A DNA stretch of 64,000 bases from positions 620,001 to 684,000 of the forward strand of contig NZ_JAEQNB010000001.1 in NCBI RefSeq assembly GCF_016722965.1. Reading direction: 5' to 3'. Position 1 is the stretch's first letter. The number at the start of each line of letters is the position of its first letter. This document shows, piece by piece, positions 31,901-41,900 of the stretch. Below the pieces are notes generated by a model that had not been told where the DNA came from, made no database searches, and was given only the letters and a program-made list of their open reading frames with translations. This stretch comes from Tumebacillus amylolyticus (GTDB taxonomy: Bacteria; Bacillota; Bacilli; Tumebacillales; Tumebacillaceae). Made by a program: the position numbers and the translations under genes.

Positions 31901-34900
31901 GGAGGCGAGGGTGCGCAGCCTTACCTACTGGAAGCAACAATTGGCAGGTCCGCTCCCGCAAGTCGAGCTCCCGATGGATCGTCCGTGGACGGCAGACGTG
32001 TCCACGCTCGGCCGGATGCAGCGCATCCCGCTGCCTGTCGAGCTGACGAGTGCGGTGAAACAACTGTGTCGTGAGGAGCGTGTGACGCCGTTCATGGTCT
32101 TCCTCGCGGTGTACAAGTTGTTGTTGCACCGCCTGTCAGGGCAGGACGATGTCGTCGTCGGGACACCTGTGGCGAACCGCGACCGCGTGGAGACGGAAGA
32201 GATGATCGGGCTGTTGTTGAACACGCTCGCGTTGCGCAGCGATCTGTCGGGCAATCCTAGCTTCCGAGAGCTGTTGCGCCGTGTGCGTCACGTGACGTTG
32301 CAAGGGTACGAACATGCGGCAGTGCCGTTTGAAAAAGTAGTGGAAGACGTGCAGCCGGAACGCAGTCTCACGCGCAGTCCGATCTTCGATGTGATGATCA
32401 ACTATCTGGACAATCCGGAGACCACGGTGGACGTTGCGGGCGTGTGCGTCACGACGACGTATGACTTCCAACTCCTCTCCAAGCACCTCCTGACGTTATT
32501 TGTGCAAGAGGTGGAGCAGGTGTTGGTGCTGGAATTGGTCTGCCGCGCGGAGTTGTTCTCGGAGGAGCGCACGACGATCTTGCTGGAACAATTGCAAGTG
32601 CTTCTGCAACAAGCGCTGGCAGAACCCGACCGGCAGATTGGAGCGTTTACGCTCGTGACGGAAACAGCCCAAGCCTTGCTCCCGGATGTGGAGATGCCGA
32701 TGGAAGCACCGAACTATCCTTCGGTGTTGACGGAGTTCCGAAGACGAGCCTTGGAGGCACCCGATCGGTGTGCCGTCGTTCAAGGAGAGCGCCGCGTTGC
32801 TTACGGAGACCTGCTCGCACGAGTGGATCGGTTGGCAAACCAGCTTCGAGCGGAGGGGTTGCAGCCGGGCGATGTGACAGCCGTGCTGAGCCGTCAGGGC
32901 ATTGGCGTTGTGATCAGCGCGTTGGCCGTCCTGCAAAGCGGAGGCATTTTGCTCCTTGTGGACGTCAATCTGCCGTCGCTGCGTCAGCGCATGATGTTGG
33001 AGCAGGCCAAGCCGAAGCGCTTGTTGTACGCCGCCGAGCGCAACTTGACCGATGACATGCGCGAGGTCGTGGAGAGCTTGGACCTGCCGATGATGCGGAT
33101 TTCCGAGGAAACGGGCGTGGCAGAGTCGGATACCCTTCGAGACGGCGAGATGTGCGGAGAGTGGCCCGAACTCGACCCGGAGGCGCCCGCGTACCTGTTC
33201 TTCACTTCAGGGACCACCAACTTGCCCAAAGGGGTGGTGGGCACGCACAAAGGCATGAACCACTTCCTGGCGTGGCAGCGCAAAACGTTCGAAGTTGGTC
33301 CTGAAGACCGGGTGGCGCAGATGATCCATCTGTCCTTTGATGCCGTGCTGCGCGACATGTTCTTACCGCTGACGGCAGGGGCCGCCTTGCATCTCATGGA
33401 GCAGCCGGAGGATCTCTCGCCGGATGTGGTGTTGCCGTGGCTGGAACGAGAACAGATCACCGTGATGCACGCCGTGCCATCGTTGGCACAATCTTGGCTT
33501 AACGGGGCACCGGAGGGGGCGACGCTCCCTACCTTGCGTTGGCTGTTCCTCTCGGGCGAACCGGTAACCGATGGGTTTGTGACGAGATGGTACGAGCGAT
33601 TCCCGGCGGGCGAAATGGTGAATTTCTACGGACCGACGGAGACCACGATGATCAAAACTTCCTACCGCGTGCGACGCGGCGAGGTCAGACCCGGTCAGCA
33701 ACCGGCAGGCTGGCCGCAACCGGATACGCAGGTGTGGGTACTCAATGCCGGTGGGAGCCTGTGCGGAATAGGCGAGGCCGGCGAGGTCGTGTTGCGCACG
33801 CCGTTCCGTACGCGCGGTTATCTCAATGCGCCGGAGGAACAAGCGTTGCGCTTCCGTCCGAACCCGTTCCGCGGGGAATCGGATGACATCGTCTATTTCA
33901 CAGGCGATCGCGGCCGTTACCAGCCGGACGGGGCGCTCGAAGTGTTGGGACGCCTCGATGACCAGATCAAGATCCGCGGCGTGCGTGTGCAATTGGGAGA
34001 AGTGACGGCGGTGCTGATGCGTCATCCGGCCGTGGCCGCCTGTGCGGTGTTGGACGTCAAAGACGGGCATGGACAGACGCAACTCGCTGCTTATGTCGTG
34101 CTGACCGACGCCGAGGGTTTCCAAACAACCGAATTGCGTCATCATCTCGAACAGCGGCTCCCCAGCGCGTACGTGCCCGCCTTCTATCTCGTGCTGGAGT
34201 CGTTGCCGCTGATGGCGAACGGCAAAGTGGATCGCAAAGCGTTGCCAAGACCGGAGGCAGTTGAGCTTACTGCGTCGGAGATGCAGTTGGCAGAAACGGG
34301 AATTCAAGCGACGCTGAGCAAAATCTGGTCGGAAGTTTTAGGTGTGGAGCGTATCGGGGTGAACCAGAACTTCTTTACCCTCGGGGGTCATTCCTTGCTT
34401 TCCACTCAGGTGATGTCTCGCGTGCGTCGGCAGTTTGGCATCGACTTGCCCTTGCGCCAATTGTTCGAGGGACCGACGATCGCCCAACTGGCGACGGCGG
34501 TGGAAGCGGCGTTGCAAGAGCAGCCCGCGGCGGAAATCGAGACGATCACGGCGATCTCTCGCCAAGGGGACTTGCCGCTGTCTGATATGCAAAAGCAACT
34601 CTGGTTCTTCGAGCAGTTGGAATCGAAGACTGCGCTCTATCATGTCCCGTTTGCCTTGAGTTTCGAAGGGGAGTTGGAACTGGATCATCTGCAGGCCGCC
34701 TTGCAAGAGATCGTATCTCGCCATGAGTCGCTGCGAACCGCTTTCGTTGAGCGGGATGACGAGGCGATGGCAGTCGTCTTGCCGCAAAGTGACGTGGACC
34801 TGCCGTTGAGCGATCTGCAGGGGTACGCTTCCGATGAGCGTGAACAGGTGCTGGAGCGAATGATGCTGAATCATAGCGCTCGTCCCTTTGATCTCGGGGC

Positions 34901-35915
34901 AGGTTCCCTGTACCAGTTCCATCTGTACCGTCTGACACCGAGAGAGCATGTGTTGCTCATCACGTTGCATCATATTATCTCCGACGGGTGGTCGGCAGGC
35001 GTCTTCACGCGAGAACTGGCGGCACTTTACACGGCATTTGCCGAAGGAAAGCCCTTGTCGTTGACAGTGCCGGCCCTGCAATATGTCGATTATGCGGCTT
35101 GGCAACAGCGCTATGTCCACACGGCCGACTATCAGCGGCAGATGGCGTATTGGAAAAAGCAATTGGCAGGTCAATTGCCGATCCTCGAACTGTCTGCTGA
35201 CCATGCGCATCCTGCGAAGCCGAGCTACGCAGGGGCTGTGATCCGCGCCGCGCTTTCCGATGAACTGGCGGCGGCCGTCGAGGCGTTCGCGCTAGAGCAC
35301 GGGGTCACCGCGCAGATGGTTCTGTTAACCGCCTTCCAAGCGCTGCTGTATGCCCGCACCCGGCAGGAAGACCTGTTGATCGGGGTGCCGGTCGCCAATC
35401 GCCCGTTCGAGGAGACGGAAGGGATGATCGGGTACTTTGTGAACACGTTGGTCTTGCGCACAAGTTTGGCGGGCAATCCGTCGATCGCGGAATGGCTACA
35501 CCGTGTGCGGCTGACGTCTCTGGAAGCGTACGCTCACCAAGGCGTGCCGTTTGAAAAACTGGTCGCAGAGCTCCAGCCGGAACGTCATGTCAACGTCTCG
35601 CCGCTCTTCCAGGTGATGTTCAACTACCAGTCGGTGGGTCAAAGCCGCTATGAGTTGCCTTGCCTGCAGATGAGCACGCTCTCGCTTGGCCGCGAGACCG
35701 CCAAGTTCGATCTCAACGTACACATCCACCACTATCAGCATGGCATCGACGCGCTCTTCGAATATCGTACCGACTTGTTTGAGCCGTCGACTGTGCGGGG
35801 AATGATCGAGCAGTTCCAAGACCTGTTGCATCGCGTGACAGAAGACGCGCAGGCACGACTGCGCGAGATCGTCCAGTTTCCGGTTGAAGAGATCACGGAC
35901 GAGTTATTCGAGTAA
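28917..35915 (+). CDS. NRPS 2: half C, A, T, C, A, T, C
   Basis: A 2332-residue NRPS. Residues 10-205 match only the second half of a condensation domain, from LPTDAPRQAVP on, without HHxxxDG. A1 spans 220-720 (LYTSGSTGKPKG, FDVSAWELFWPL), carrier LGGHSLF near 757. The next C domain has HHIVFDA, with Ala for Gly. A2 (1274-1790) has the unusual FDAVLRDMFLPL and FFTSGTTNLPKG. Carrier LGGHSLL near 1823. The final C domain has HHIISDG. By hand alignment the A1 pocket reads DVWVLALVIK and A2 DARHFSFMIK; neither gives a sure substrate. GTG at 28917 follows AAGGAGGGG. An ATG two codons on is also possible. Confidence 0.87.
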   Translation: MKMSIAGRESLPVVNLPTDAPRQAVPSTDSRRVAREVPAGLFEALNRMGSRWEATAEEVVLAAFHTLLYRYTGQNDLVIGVQSVSGSVRPSRVQVTAELPFAELVQAVRDSWMFEADATSVQMGFMWGAAELAAPKQSPYELVLLTGETTLAADYRVELFEQATIEKLLESAGELLTSIVETPESDLLGLPMLSSFEQERLLRSLNDTQVDYGPEECVHTMFERQAERTPNAIALVFEGQTMTYRELNERANQVAHYLSRSGIGPDVRVGVCMDRSLEMLVAIYGVLKTGGVYVPIDPYHPQERMAFTMEDSQVPLMLTQERWLAYLPSDGLEVVCLDTEWSTFAGESTENLGGTFSPDNMISILYTSGSTGKPKGVMSTHRGICNLLRWMQDVFGLTPDDRHILKTPYSFDVSAWELFWPLVNGARLIIARPEGHKDSAYLVNLVQEHEITTIVFAPSMMQLFLEESGVERCTSIKRALCAGEALPFELQERYFAKLDAELHNLYGPTEAAVIVLHWKCERGSDKRVVPIGFPIANTQIYLLDERMQPVPRGVAGELYIAGTAVARGYLNRPELNEEKFVRDPYSVKPDARMYRTGDLARHLPDGTIDYLGRIDHQVKLRGLRIELGEIEAVLQTHPDVREVVVVAQEDRHGGKFLVAFLTAVEGADLEQAILRQYVQSKLPEYMVPNVFVVLEEMPLSPNGKIDRKVLPQVTLSDNAREEHIKPRTPMEELIAGVWQDVLQVPDVGVTDHFFYLGGHSLFANRVVARLRETLGVELSVGELFDGPTVEELARVLTSRAAERKDTPVQGMSERPEHVALSQAQEAMWFVEQLNPGTTQFNVPFGLELQGDLVVEALQRSLNAVLERHEALRTVFTVVDERPVQHVLNPSPWELPLLDLSKLPESERQQAIDRLLDEEANRPFDLQNGPLYRGHLVRRSAKDHLLMLNIHHIVFDARSLDVFKRELLAMYGEAELPAVPMQFPDYVYQEQQRLQEEARVRSLTYWKQQLAGPLPQVELPMDRPWTADVSTLGRMQRIPLPVELTSAVKQLCREERVTPFMVFLAVYKLLLHRLSGQDDVVVGTPVANRDRVETEEMIGLLLNTLALRSDLSGNPSFRELLRRVRHVTLQGYEHAAVPFEKVVEDVQPERSLTRSPIFDVMINYLDNPETTVDVAGVCVTTTYDFQLLSKHLLTLFVQEVEQVLVLELVCRAELFSEERTTILLEQLQVLLQQALAEPDRQIGAFTLVTETAQALLPDVEMPMEAPNYPSVLTEFRRRALEAPDRCAVVQGERRVAYGDLLARVDRLANQLRAEGLQPGDVTAVLSRQGIGVVISALAVLQSGGILLLVDVNLPSLRQRMMLEQAKPKRLLYAAERNLTDDMREVVESLDLPMMRISEETGVAESDTLRDGEMCGEWPELDPEAPAYLFFTSGTTNLPKGVVGTHKGMNHFLAWQRKTFEVGPEDRVAQMIHLSFDAVLRDMFLPLTAGAALHLMEQPEDLSPDVVLPWLEREQITVMHAVPSLAQSWLNGAPEGATLPTLRWLFLSGEPVTDGFVTRWYERFPAGEMVNFYGPTETTMIKTSYRVRRGEVRPGQQPAGWPQPDTQVWVLNAGGSLCGIGEAGEVVLRTPFRTRGYLNAPEEQALRFRPNPFRGESDDIVYFTGDRGRYQPDGALEVLGRLDDQIKIRGVRVQLGEVTAVLMRHPAVAACAVLDVKDGHGQTQLAAYVVLTDAEGFQTTELRHHLEQRLPSAYVPAFYLVLESLPLMANGKVDRKALPRPEAVELTASEMQLAETGIQATLSKIWSEVLGVERIGVNQNFFTLGGHSLLSTQVMSRVRRQFGIDLPLRQLFEGPTIAQLATAVEAALQEQPAAEIETITAISRQGDLPLSDMQKQLWFFEQLESKTALYHVPFALSFEGELELDHLQAALQEIVSRHESLRTAFVERDDEAMAVVLPQSDVDLPLSDLQGYASDEREQVLERMMLNHSARPFDLGAGSLYQFHLYRLTPREHVLLITLHHIISDGWSAGVFTRELAALYTAFAEGKPLSLTVPALQYVDYAAWQQRYVHTADYQRQMAYWKKQLAGQLPILELSADHAHPAKPSYAGAVIRAALSDELAAAVEAFALEHGVTAQMVLLTAFQALLYARTRQEDLLIGVPVANRPFEETEGMIGYFVNTLVLRTSLAGNPSIAEWLHRVRLTSLEAYAHQGVPFEKLVAELQPERHVNVSPLFQVMFNYQSVGQSRYELPCLQMSTLSLGRETAKFDLNVHIHHYQHGIDALFEYRTDLFEPSTVRGMIEQFQDLLHRVTEDAQARLREIVQFPVEEITDELFE

Positions 35916-35933
35916 GGACGGGAGGCTGGAACT

Positions 35934-38900
35934 TTGAACTATCTATCCAAAGAGAATGTGCAAGAGGTGTTGGAGCTGTCAGTGCTTCAAGAGCGGATGA
36001 TCACAACGCCCGACGCGCATCTGGATCAGTACGCGTACGAGTTAGAAGGCGTGATCGATCCGGTTTTGCTGGAACAGGCGTTGCAAACGGTGATCGCCAC
36101 ACATCCGGAACTTCGCTCTGTCTTCCGCCCGCTGAAGAAACGCACCGTGCAAGTGGTTCTGAAAAATCGCCCGATTCCGCTGGCGCTCTACGATCTGCAC
36201 AGCCAAACAGAGGCGGAGATCGCCGTGGAGATGGACGCCCCGGCCGAGATCGGGTCGGGCCCGCTCTTGCGTTGTGCCTTGGTGCGCATCACGGAGGAAC
36301 AAAGCCAGTTGCGGGTCGCTCATCACGAGTTGATCCTGGACGAGCAGAGCCGTTGTGCTCTGCTGGAAGATTGGATGGCCGTCTACGAAGCGTTGGCGGC
36401 TGGGAAAGACCCGGCGCAACCGCCGGAACGTCCGCGCTTCTCCAGTTATCTGCAGTGGTTAACCCGCAAGGACTGGATGCCGGCCAAGGCATTCTGGCGT
36501 GCGCAGGCAGGCGAGATCGCGACATCGGCGATGTTTTCCGCGAGACGCCGCGAGACGGGTCCGATGGAACGCCGGATCTGCAGCACGCAAAGTTTGCCTT
36601 CGGAGTTGAGCAGCAAACTGCGTGACGTGGCGAGTCAAGCGAAGGTATCGCAAAAAGCCGTCGTTGCGACGGCGTGGGCCCTTTTGGCGGCTTTGTATAG
36701 CGGCGAGGAACACGTGACGTATGGCTGGCGAGCGAATGGACGGCCTGCCGAGATCGCTGATGCCGAAAAGATGTTGGGTTCGCTTGCCCACCTCTTGCCG
36801 CTCACGCTGCAGGTGGCGGGCGAGCAGATGCTGGACGACTATCTGCGTCATGTGGAGCAGCAGTTGCAGGGAATCGAGGCCGCTTCCTTCCTCCCCGAGA
36901 CCGAAGCGCGTCGCGATGCGGAAGTGCCGGAAGGAGTGGCACTGTATGACACGAGCCTCTCCTTCACGACCTCCTCAGATGCCCGTTTGACTCCCTCTTG
37001 GGAGCAAGTGAGTACCGGAAAGCAACCGGTGTTGCAAGTCGCGGTCAGAGCGGGTGAGTCGTGGCGGATCGATTGGTCGTTCGCGGGCGACGCCTTGTCG
37101 GCCTCGATCGTCGAGCGCCTGCAACAGCAGTTTTGCACACTGCTCGAAAGTGTAACGGAAGCCAGTCTGACAGCGCCGCTTGCACAGTTGCGGCTGATCT
37201 CTGAACAGGAAGTCCGCGAAATCGAAGTCTTCAATGTGTCTTCTTTGCCGAACCCTGATCTGAGTCTGCTCGCCCATCACGTGATTGAGCGGCAAGTGGC
37301 ACAGACGCCGGGGGCGACGGCCGTGCGTTGCGGCGCAGAGCAGTGGAGCTATGTAGAGTTGAACGCCAAAGCCAATCAATTGGCGTGGCATTTACGCGAG
37401 TCGGGATTTGGACGTGATGATGTCGCCGCACTCTTTGCAGAGCGCAATATCGAGATGCTGGTGGGGATTCTCGGAGTGCTCAAGGCCGGTGGCGCTTATG
37501 TGCCGTTGGATGCCGCCAATCCGGTTACGCGCAATCGCACGGTGGTGGAGACATCCCGGTCCAAGATCGTCCTCACACAATCACCGCTACTGGAAGCGAG
37601 TCGTGAACTGATCGCGGACATTGAGGCAGCCCCTGCCATCGTGAACTTGAGCGATTTTGCAGTCAGGGCGAACTATCCAACCGACAATCCGCCTGCCCTC
37701 AATGAACCGGGCGACCTCGCCAATGTGTTCTTTACTTCAGGATCGACCGGGTTGCCGAAGGGGGCGATGGTTGAGCACATCGGAATGTTAAATCACCTCT
37801 ACGCCAAGATCAACCTCGTGAAGATGAGCGCCGCCAGCGTGGTCGCGCAGACGGCGTCACACTGCTTCGACATCTCCGTCTGGCAATTCCTCGCTCCCTT
37901 GATGGTCGGAGGCGTGACGGTGATCTATCCCAATGCCGTATCGGGCGACCCTGATGAGTTGTTGGTGGCGACCGAGCGCGACGGTGTGACGGATCTGGAA
38001 CTGGTGCCCGCGATGATCGAGATGATGGGGCGTGCGGCACAGGAGTTGCAGTCGGTGCCGCTGAAGTCGCTGCGCCATCTGATCGCCACCGGCGAGGGCT
38101 TGCCAACCGAATTGTGCAACCGATGGCGGAGCCTGTATCCCGAAGTGACCATGATCAACGCGTACGGCGCTTCGGAGACGTCCGATGACTTCACACATGA
38201 GGTGATCGACGAGTGGGTGGAGGAGGAGCGTCCCTACGTGTCGGTCGGCACCGTCATTCCGCATCACCGGGTGTACGTGCTGGATCGTTTTCTTCGCCAA
38301 GTGCCGATTGGGGCAATCGGGGAGATCTGTGTGACAGGCGTCGGGGTGGGCCGCGGGTATCTGCATGATCCGGAACGAACGGCGAAGGCGTTTTTGCCGA
38401 ATCCTTTTGCTGACGGGATGGGCGAGCGGTTGTATCGGACCGGAGATCTGGGGTGCTTTGCACCGGATGGACGGCTCACGTACATCTCCCGCGTCGATTT
38501 CCAAGTCAAAGTGCGGGGGCATCGCATCGAACTCGGCGAGGTGGAGGGCGCGCTGCGCCGTCATCCGCTCATCGATCAATGCGTTGCGCTCGTACGCAAA
38601 GATGATTTCGGACAAAACCGGCTGCTTGCCTACATCGTTGCCTCGAAGCCGGTCACAACGGAGGAACTTCGCGACCATCTAAAGCGGTGGGTGCCGGAGT
38701 ATATGATTCCAGAGGCGCTGGTTCTGCTTGACAAAATGCCTTTGAACCGCAACGGCAAGGTCGACCGCAAGGCTCTGCCTGACCCTGAACAGAGCGATAC
38801 GGGCGCAGTCACCCCGCCGCGCAATGCGGCTGAGGAAGCGCTGGTGAGCATCTGGGAGGACGTGCTGAAGGTGAGCGGGCTTGGGATCGATCATAATTTC

Positions 38901-41900
38901 TTCGCGCTCGGCGGGCACTCGCTCAAGACCATTCAAGTGCGCGCCCGGATTAAAAGACAGTTCGGCATCGACATTCCGTTGCTTCAGCTCTTTGAAAAGC
39001 AGACGATTCGAGAACTGTCCGACTTGGTGGGAGAGGTTGCGGCCGATTGCGTTGCAGGCGAGACGTTGTTGATTCCTAAACTCCCTCCGGCCGAGGCGTA
39101 TGAGATGTCGCATGCGCAGCAAAGACTCTTTTTCCTTCATTGGATGGATCGTGAGAATGTGTCGTACAACATGCCCGCTCTGCTGGAGCTGGAGGGGGCG
39201 TTGGACCAGCAGGCGTTGGTGCGGGCGTTTGAAACGATCCTGGCCCGACATGATGTGTTGCGCACGACCTATGAGATGAGGTCGGAGCGGCCTGTTCAAC
39301 GCGTGCATGCCATGCAACCGCTGGATGTGCCCTTCACGGATGTTTCCGGCTTGCCGGAGACAGAGCGGGAGAGCGCTCTCTGGGACGAAGTGACGGCGGA
39401 GATGCAGACACCGTTCGATCTCACCGTCGGGCCGGTCTTTCGCATGCGGGTCTTCCGTCTGGCACCTGAACGACATTGGCTGATGTTGCAGGTGCATCAT
39501 ATCGTCGGAGATTTCTGGTCGTGGCAAGTGATTCTGCGCGAGTTCCAGACGCTGTATGCGGCACAGGCGGCAGGGGATCAAAAACAAAACCCATTGGCTC
39601 CGCTGCCCGTTCAGTATACGGACTATGCGGCATGGCAGAATCAGCGGCTGGAGCAGGGGCATCTGCAGGCGTCGCAAGCGTTTTGGCGGGAAACTTTGGG
39701 AGGGGAATTGCCGGTGCTGGATCTGCCCAGCGATTATCCGCGGCCGGCGATGATGCGATCAGAGGGGAGACAAGTGCGGTTTGTCCTCGACCAGGAGTTG
39801 GCGAACGGTTTGCAACAGCTGACCCAGCAAGGGGATGCCACGTTGTTCCTCGTGCTCCTGACGGCGACGGGGATTCTGCTGTCACGGTTGAGTGGACAGC
39901 GGGACTTGGTTCTCGGCACCCCGGAAGCGGGCCGCAGCTTGCAGGAGTTGGAGGGGCTGGTAGGTCTCTTTATCAACACGTTGCCGTTGCGGTTGCACGT
40001 GGAGCCCGGTCTTTCGTTCCTTCAATTGTTGGAACAGGTGAAGCAGAGGGCGCTGCAAGCTTACGAGCATCATGAGTATCCGTTTGACCAGCTGGTGGAG
40101 GAGATCAATCCGGCCCGCGATCTGAGCCGCACGCCGATTTTCTCCGTGATGTTCCAAGTGTTGCGCGACGGGGAGGAGCGCTTCCACGAGGTCGCAGGCT
40201 TGCAGATGCGCCCTGTTGATCTGGAAGTGACGTCGACCAAGTTCGACTTGCAGATCGATTTCGCCGAGCGTCCGAATGCGTTGGAGTGCTTGTTTACGTA
40301 TCGTTCCGATCTCTACAAGCGCGAGACGGTGGAACGCTGGATGCACCATCTGCATCTGCTCCTGCGCGAGATCATCGCCGCGCCGGAGTCGGAGGTCGAA
40401 TCGTTGCGACTGGTGGATGCACAGGAGCGCACCCGCATGTTGACGGAGTGGAACCAAACGGATGAGGAGTTCGCGCAGAGCGTTTGTGTGCACACTCTGT
40501 TCGAGCAACAGGTCGAACGCACTCCCGACGCTGTAGCTGTCGTTTGCGACCAAGAAACACTGACCTATCGTGAACTCAATGAACGGGCGAACGCTTTAGC
40601 GCATCACTTGCGAACGCTAGGGGTCAAGCCGGAAGTGCGCGTCGGGCTGTGCCTGGAACGCTCGGTCGAAATGGTCGTCGCGATCTACGGTGTCCTGAAA
40701 GCGGGCGGGGCTTATGTTCCAATCGACCCGAACCATCCGGACAAACGCATTGCGGAAGTGGTGGAGGATGCGGAACTCGTGCTGGTGCTGACTCAAGAGC
40801 GCTTCCATGATCGATTTGCCGCACACACTCTGCGCGTGATCCAAATGGACTCCGCCGAAGCCGATCAATGGCGGATCGCCGAGGCGGTGGTGAATCCCGT
40901 CCATGTGAACACGCCTGAGCATCTGGTCTACATGATGTACACCTCCGGATCGACAGGCAAACCGAAAGGGGTCATGAACGAACACCGCGCCATCGTCAAT
41001 CTTTTGCTCTGGATGCGCGATCAGTACGCGTTGACGAGCGAAGATCGCATGATGCTCAAGACCGCGTATACGTTCGACGTGTCGGTGTGGGAATTGTTCC
41101 TTCCGCTGATCAGCGGTGCGACGCTGGTCGTGGCACGGCCGGAGGGGCATCGGGATCTCGGGTATCTCCAGCACTTGATCGCAGAGCAACAGATCACGCA
41201 CGCCGTGTTCGTTCCTTCCGCACTGCAGGTATTTTCAGAGCAAGAGGAACTGGACAGACTCACCTCTCTCAAGGCGGTGTTGTGCATCGGCGAAGCGCTA
41301 CCTGTGGATTTGCAAGAGCGATTTTTCCGAGTCTTCCCTCACGTGGAGTTGCACAACCTGTATGGTCCGACGGAGGCGGCGGTCAACGTCACGTTTTGGA
41401 ATTGCCAGCGCGGTGAGGAACGGCGGTATGTGCCGGTCGGTGCTCCGATTGCCAATGCCAAGCTGTACGTGCTGGACGCATGTCTGGAGCCGGTTCCGAT
41501 CGGCGTGACCGGCGAGTTGTTCATCGGCGGGGTTCCTGTCGCCCGCGGGTATCACAACCGTGCCGAACTGACGGCGGAGCGGTTCTTGTCCGATCCCTTC
41601 TCGACGCGGGACGGGGCGCGTATGTACCGCACGGGGGACATGGTTCGGCGTCATGCAGACGGCACCATCGAGTTCCTCGGACGTGCGGATGATCAAGTGA
41701 AACTTCGCGGTTTCCGCATCGAGCTCGGAGATATCGAAGCCGCCTTGCTCAAGATCCCGAGTGTGCGGGAGACGGCCGTCTTGCTGCAACAAGATGCGGG
41801 AGAGCAGGTGTTGGTTGCCTATGTGGCGGCAGACTCCTCGATTGACACGGGGGACTTGCGCGCAGGCTTGCTGGGTCAACTGCCCGAGTACATGCTTCCG

